6,947 nucleotides of DNA from Chloroflexota bacterium (GTDB taxonomy: Bacteria > Chloroflexota > UBA6077 > CF-72): NCBI GenBank assembly GCA_019247135.1, contig JAFAPL010000910.1:1-6947 (forward strand), given 5' to 3'. Every line of letters begins with the position of its first letter. Position 1 is the first letter of the stretch. A model generated the notes under the pieces. The model searched no databases. It saw only the letters and a program-made list of their open reading frames with translations, and had not been told where the DNA came from. The position numbers were made by a program, and so were the translations under genes. Of the stretch, positions 5,739 to 6,947 are shown in pieces.

Positions 5739-6679
5739 GTGATCCGAAGTCGCCCGTCCCAGGATCAGCTCCTGGAGTGGATGCAGTCCCTATCGAACTG
5801 GGGTCGCTGGGGCCCAGACGACCAGCGCGGCACCCTCAACCTGGTCACGCCCGACGTCACGCGCCGCGCGCTCGGCCTGCCGCGCGAAGGCGTCACCGTC
5901 AGCTGCGCCAGGCGAATCACCTACGAAGCCGCGCTCGACTCACCCAGGCCGCCGCAGCATTACATGCTCGCCACCGGCGAAGGCTATCGGCCCGGTGAGG
6001 GCCCCGATCGCCAGGTCGTCACCGACTACTTCGGCCTGGTCTTTCACGGCCACACGATCACCCACATCGACAGCCTGGCTCACTTCATGTGGGACGGCAA
6101 GCTCTACAACGGTGTGTCCTCGCGCCGCATCACCGCCAACGAGGGCGCCACCAGCCACAGCATCGACGCGGCATATCAGGGCATCGTGACGCGCGGCGTG
6201 CTCGTGGACGCGCCGATGCTCCGTGGTGTTGAGCTGGTCGAGCGCGGCGACGGCGTCGGACTGGACGACATCGCGCGGTTTGAAGCTCAATCCGGTGTGA
6301 AGGTCGGCGAAGGCGACGTCCTGCTGTTACGCACGGGCCAGCTCGGCCATCGTGAGCGGACAGGGCCGGTCGACGTCGCCAAAGTTGGCAGTGCGGGGCC
6401 GTTGCCGGAGCTACTGCCGTTGGTCCGCGAGCGAGCGTGGCCGTCCTCGGGTCCGATACGGGTAACGACGTGTCGCCGACCGGCTACGACCGCTTCACGA
6501 ATCCGGTCCACCAGATCGGCATCGTGGCCATGGGCCTGTGGATCCTGGACAACGCGTGGCTGGACGACCTCGCGGCGGCCTGTGGCGAGCGTGAGCGCTG
6601 GGAGTTTTTGATCACCATCGATCCGTTGCGCCTGTCGAACGCGACAGGCTCGCCAGTCAACCCGATCGCCGTGTTCTAG
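5739..6679 (+). pseudogene. Cyclase-family (kynurenine-formamidase-like) metal hydrolase, interrupted by a frameshift
   Basis: The first part reads in frame from GTG 5739: SNWGRWGPDDQRGTLN near the N-terminus, then the zinc-binding signature HGHTITHIDSLAH (103-115; His103, His109, Asp111, His115). From about 6427-6437 the family sequence continues in another frame: VAVLGSDTGNDVSP, NPVHQIGIVAMGLWILDNAWL, then RWEFLITI and a terminal SPVNPIAVF, to the TAG at 6677-6679. Left unshifted, the first frame ends in unrelated sequence at 6611. One base, or one four-base GCGA unit, appears to be missing; a restored protein would be about 313 residues, normal for the family. These enzymes hydrolyse amides or cyclic substrates with a divalent metal. 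Whether the break is a real mutation or a read error cannot be decided here. The start is uncertain (GTG 5697 is an alternative). It follows the serine hydrolase by 49 bases. Confidence 0.85.
6427..6437 (+). repeat. Short GCGA tandem repeat at the frameshift point
   Basis: GCGA-GCGA-GCG spans the place where the cyclase reading frame changes. Gain or loss of one four-base unit shifts the frame by one, so slippage here is one explanation for the break; a single dropped G would give the same result. Confidence 0.45.
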
Positions 6680-6688
6680 CGCTCGCTC

Positions 6689-6751
6689 TCACTTTGCCCC
6701 GCGTACTTCGCGGGCCGCGTTGTAGATGTTGTCGCCCGCGCTGCAGATCAT
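6689..6751 (-). CDS. Possible 20-residue mini-ORF with strong Shine-Dalgarno
   Basis: On the minus strand an AGGAGGA (6761-6755) precedes ATG 6751-6749 by three bases, rather close. The frame encodes a 20-residue peptide (MICSAG, NIYNAAREV) with mostly G or C in third codon positions. It lies downstream of the partial minus-strand gene and on the same strand. A second ATG (6755-6753), in another frame, is directly adjacent to the same site. It could be a small peptide, the relic of a broken gene, or chance; no family is recognised. Confidence 0.22.
   Translation of the reverse strand: MICSAGDNIYNAAREVRGAK
6698..6714. terminator. Possible hairpin after the cyclase gene
   Basis: CCCGCG (6698-6703) pairs with CGCGGG (6709-6714) around a five-base loop, 18 bases after the cyclase stop. 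No U tract follows on either strand. It is a weak candidate for the end of the plus-strand transcript. Confidence 0.3.
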
Positions 6752-6766
6752 CCATCCTCCTGATGC

Positions 6767-6803
6767 GAGATGGCGCGGGCTGGCGCATGCTGCGTGCCAT
6801 CTC
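6767..6803. terminator. Possible hairpin between convergent genes
   Basis: GAGATGGC (6767-6774) and GCCATCTC (6796-6803) form a perfect 8-bp stem, extendable to 11 bp with one G-U pair, around a 15-base loop. It lies between the convergent cyclase and right-edge genes and could end transcripts from the right-edge gene, 25 bases past its stop. No T tract is present. Confidence 0.33.
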
Positions 6804-6828
6804 TGCGCGGAAGCTGCTACCAGTTCGT

Positions 6829-6947
6829 TCAGCTCTCCGCGGGCAGCGCGACCTCCAGCGGGTGGAGCACGTACACGGTGCCACCCGACCCACGCCGCCA
6901 TCCTCGTTCGAACTGGGCCCGATCGTAGACTCGACGCACGGACGCGT
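6829..6947 (-). CDS. C-terminal end of an unidentified protein (5' truncated by the window edge)
   Basis: An open minus-strand frame enters from the right edge and ends at TGA (6831-6829), giving 38 residues. They include RVYDRAQFERG and GTVYVLHPLEVALPAES, which read like a folded-domain C-terminus, and G or C dominates third codon positions in the last twenty-odd codons. The overlapping frames over this stretch are less protein-like. I do not recognise the family. It converges on the cyclase gene with 149 bases between their stops. Confidence 0.45.
   Translation of the reverse strand, partial: ASVRRVYDRAQFERGWRRGSGGTVYVLHPLEVALPAES

Noticed and set aside
6437..6679. Separate small gene starting at GTG 6437
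   Set aside because: Its sequence is the C-terminal third of the cyclase family, continuous with the upstream frame, so it is one broken gene rather than two.

Overview
This is a high-GC bacterial segment with five substantial genes that can be recognised, plus the edge of a sixth. The organism cannot be fixed from the sequence. Three traits together suggest a soil-type Chloroflexota (or a similar high-GC lineage): a stand-alone SARP/BTAD regulator, a lipoprotein serine hydrolase on a Pro/Thr-rich tether, and a stand-alone ParB-fold protein with the DGNHR signature. Several genes appear to use GTG starts. I hold this placement only moderately.

Layout. At the left, a RidA-family (enamine/imine deaminase) gene lies on the minus strand (69-449). 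It is divergent from a ParB-N-domain protein on the plus strand (537-1493), with an 87-bp region between them. The next genes all lie on the plus strand: a SARP-type regulator (1581-2414), a large exported di-heme cytochrome c peroxidase/MauG-superfamily protein (2511-4649), a class A beta-lactamase-fold lipoprotein (4688-5689) and a cyclase-family (kynurenine-formamidase-like) metal hydrolase. The cyclase gene is broken by one frameshift near 6427-6437 (5739-6679 overall). A minus-strand gene converges on it from the right edge (6829-6947, C-terminus only).

The most interesting signal is regulatory. Directly upstream of the di-heme gene are three TNACG-type repeats at exact 11-bp intervals (2412, 2423, 2434). 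The last heptamer is followed, after exactly 8 bp, by an extended -10-like element (2446-2454). This is the geometry described for Streptomyces SARP activators. A second array with the same core and the same 11-bp period (1480, 1491, 1502, 1513) lies just upstream of the SARP gene itself. The simplest reading is a self-regulating SARP that switches on a periplasmic di-heme redox enzyme. The enzyme has a Tyr where classical peroxidases have an axial Met, as in MauG.

A 13-bp hairpin (4666-4698) sits just after the di-heme gene and encloses the most likely start codon of the serine hydrolase, so it either ends the SARP-driven transcript or gates translation of the next gene. No RNA genes, CRISPR arrays, insertion sequences or phage genes were seen.
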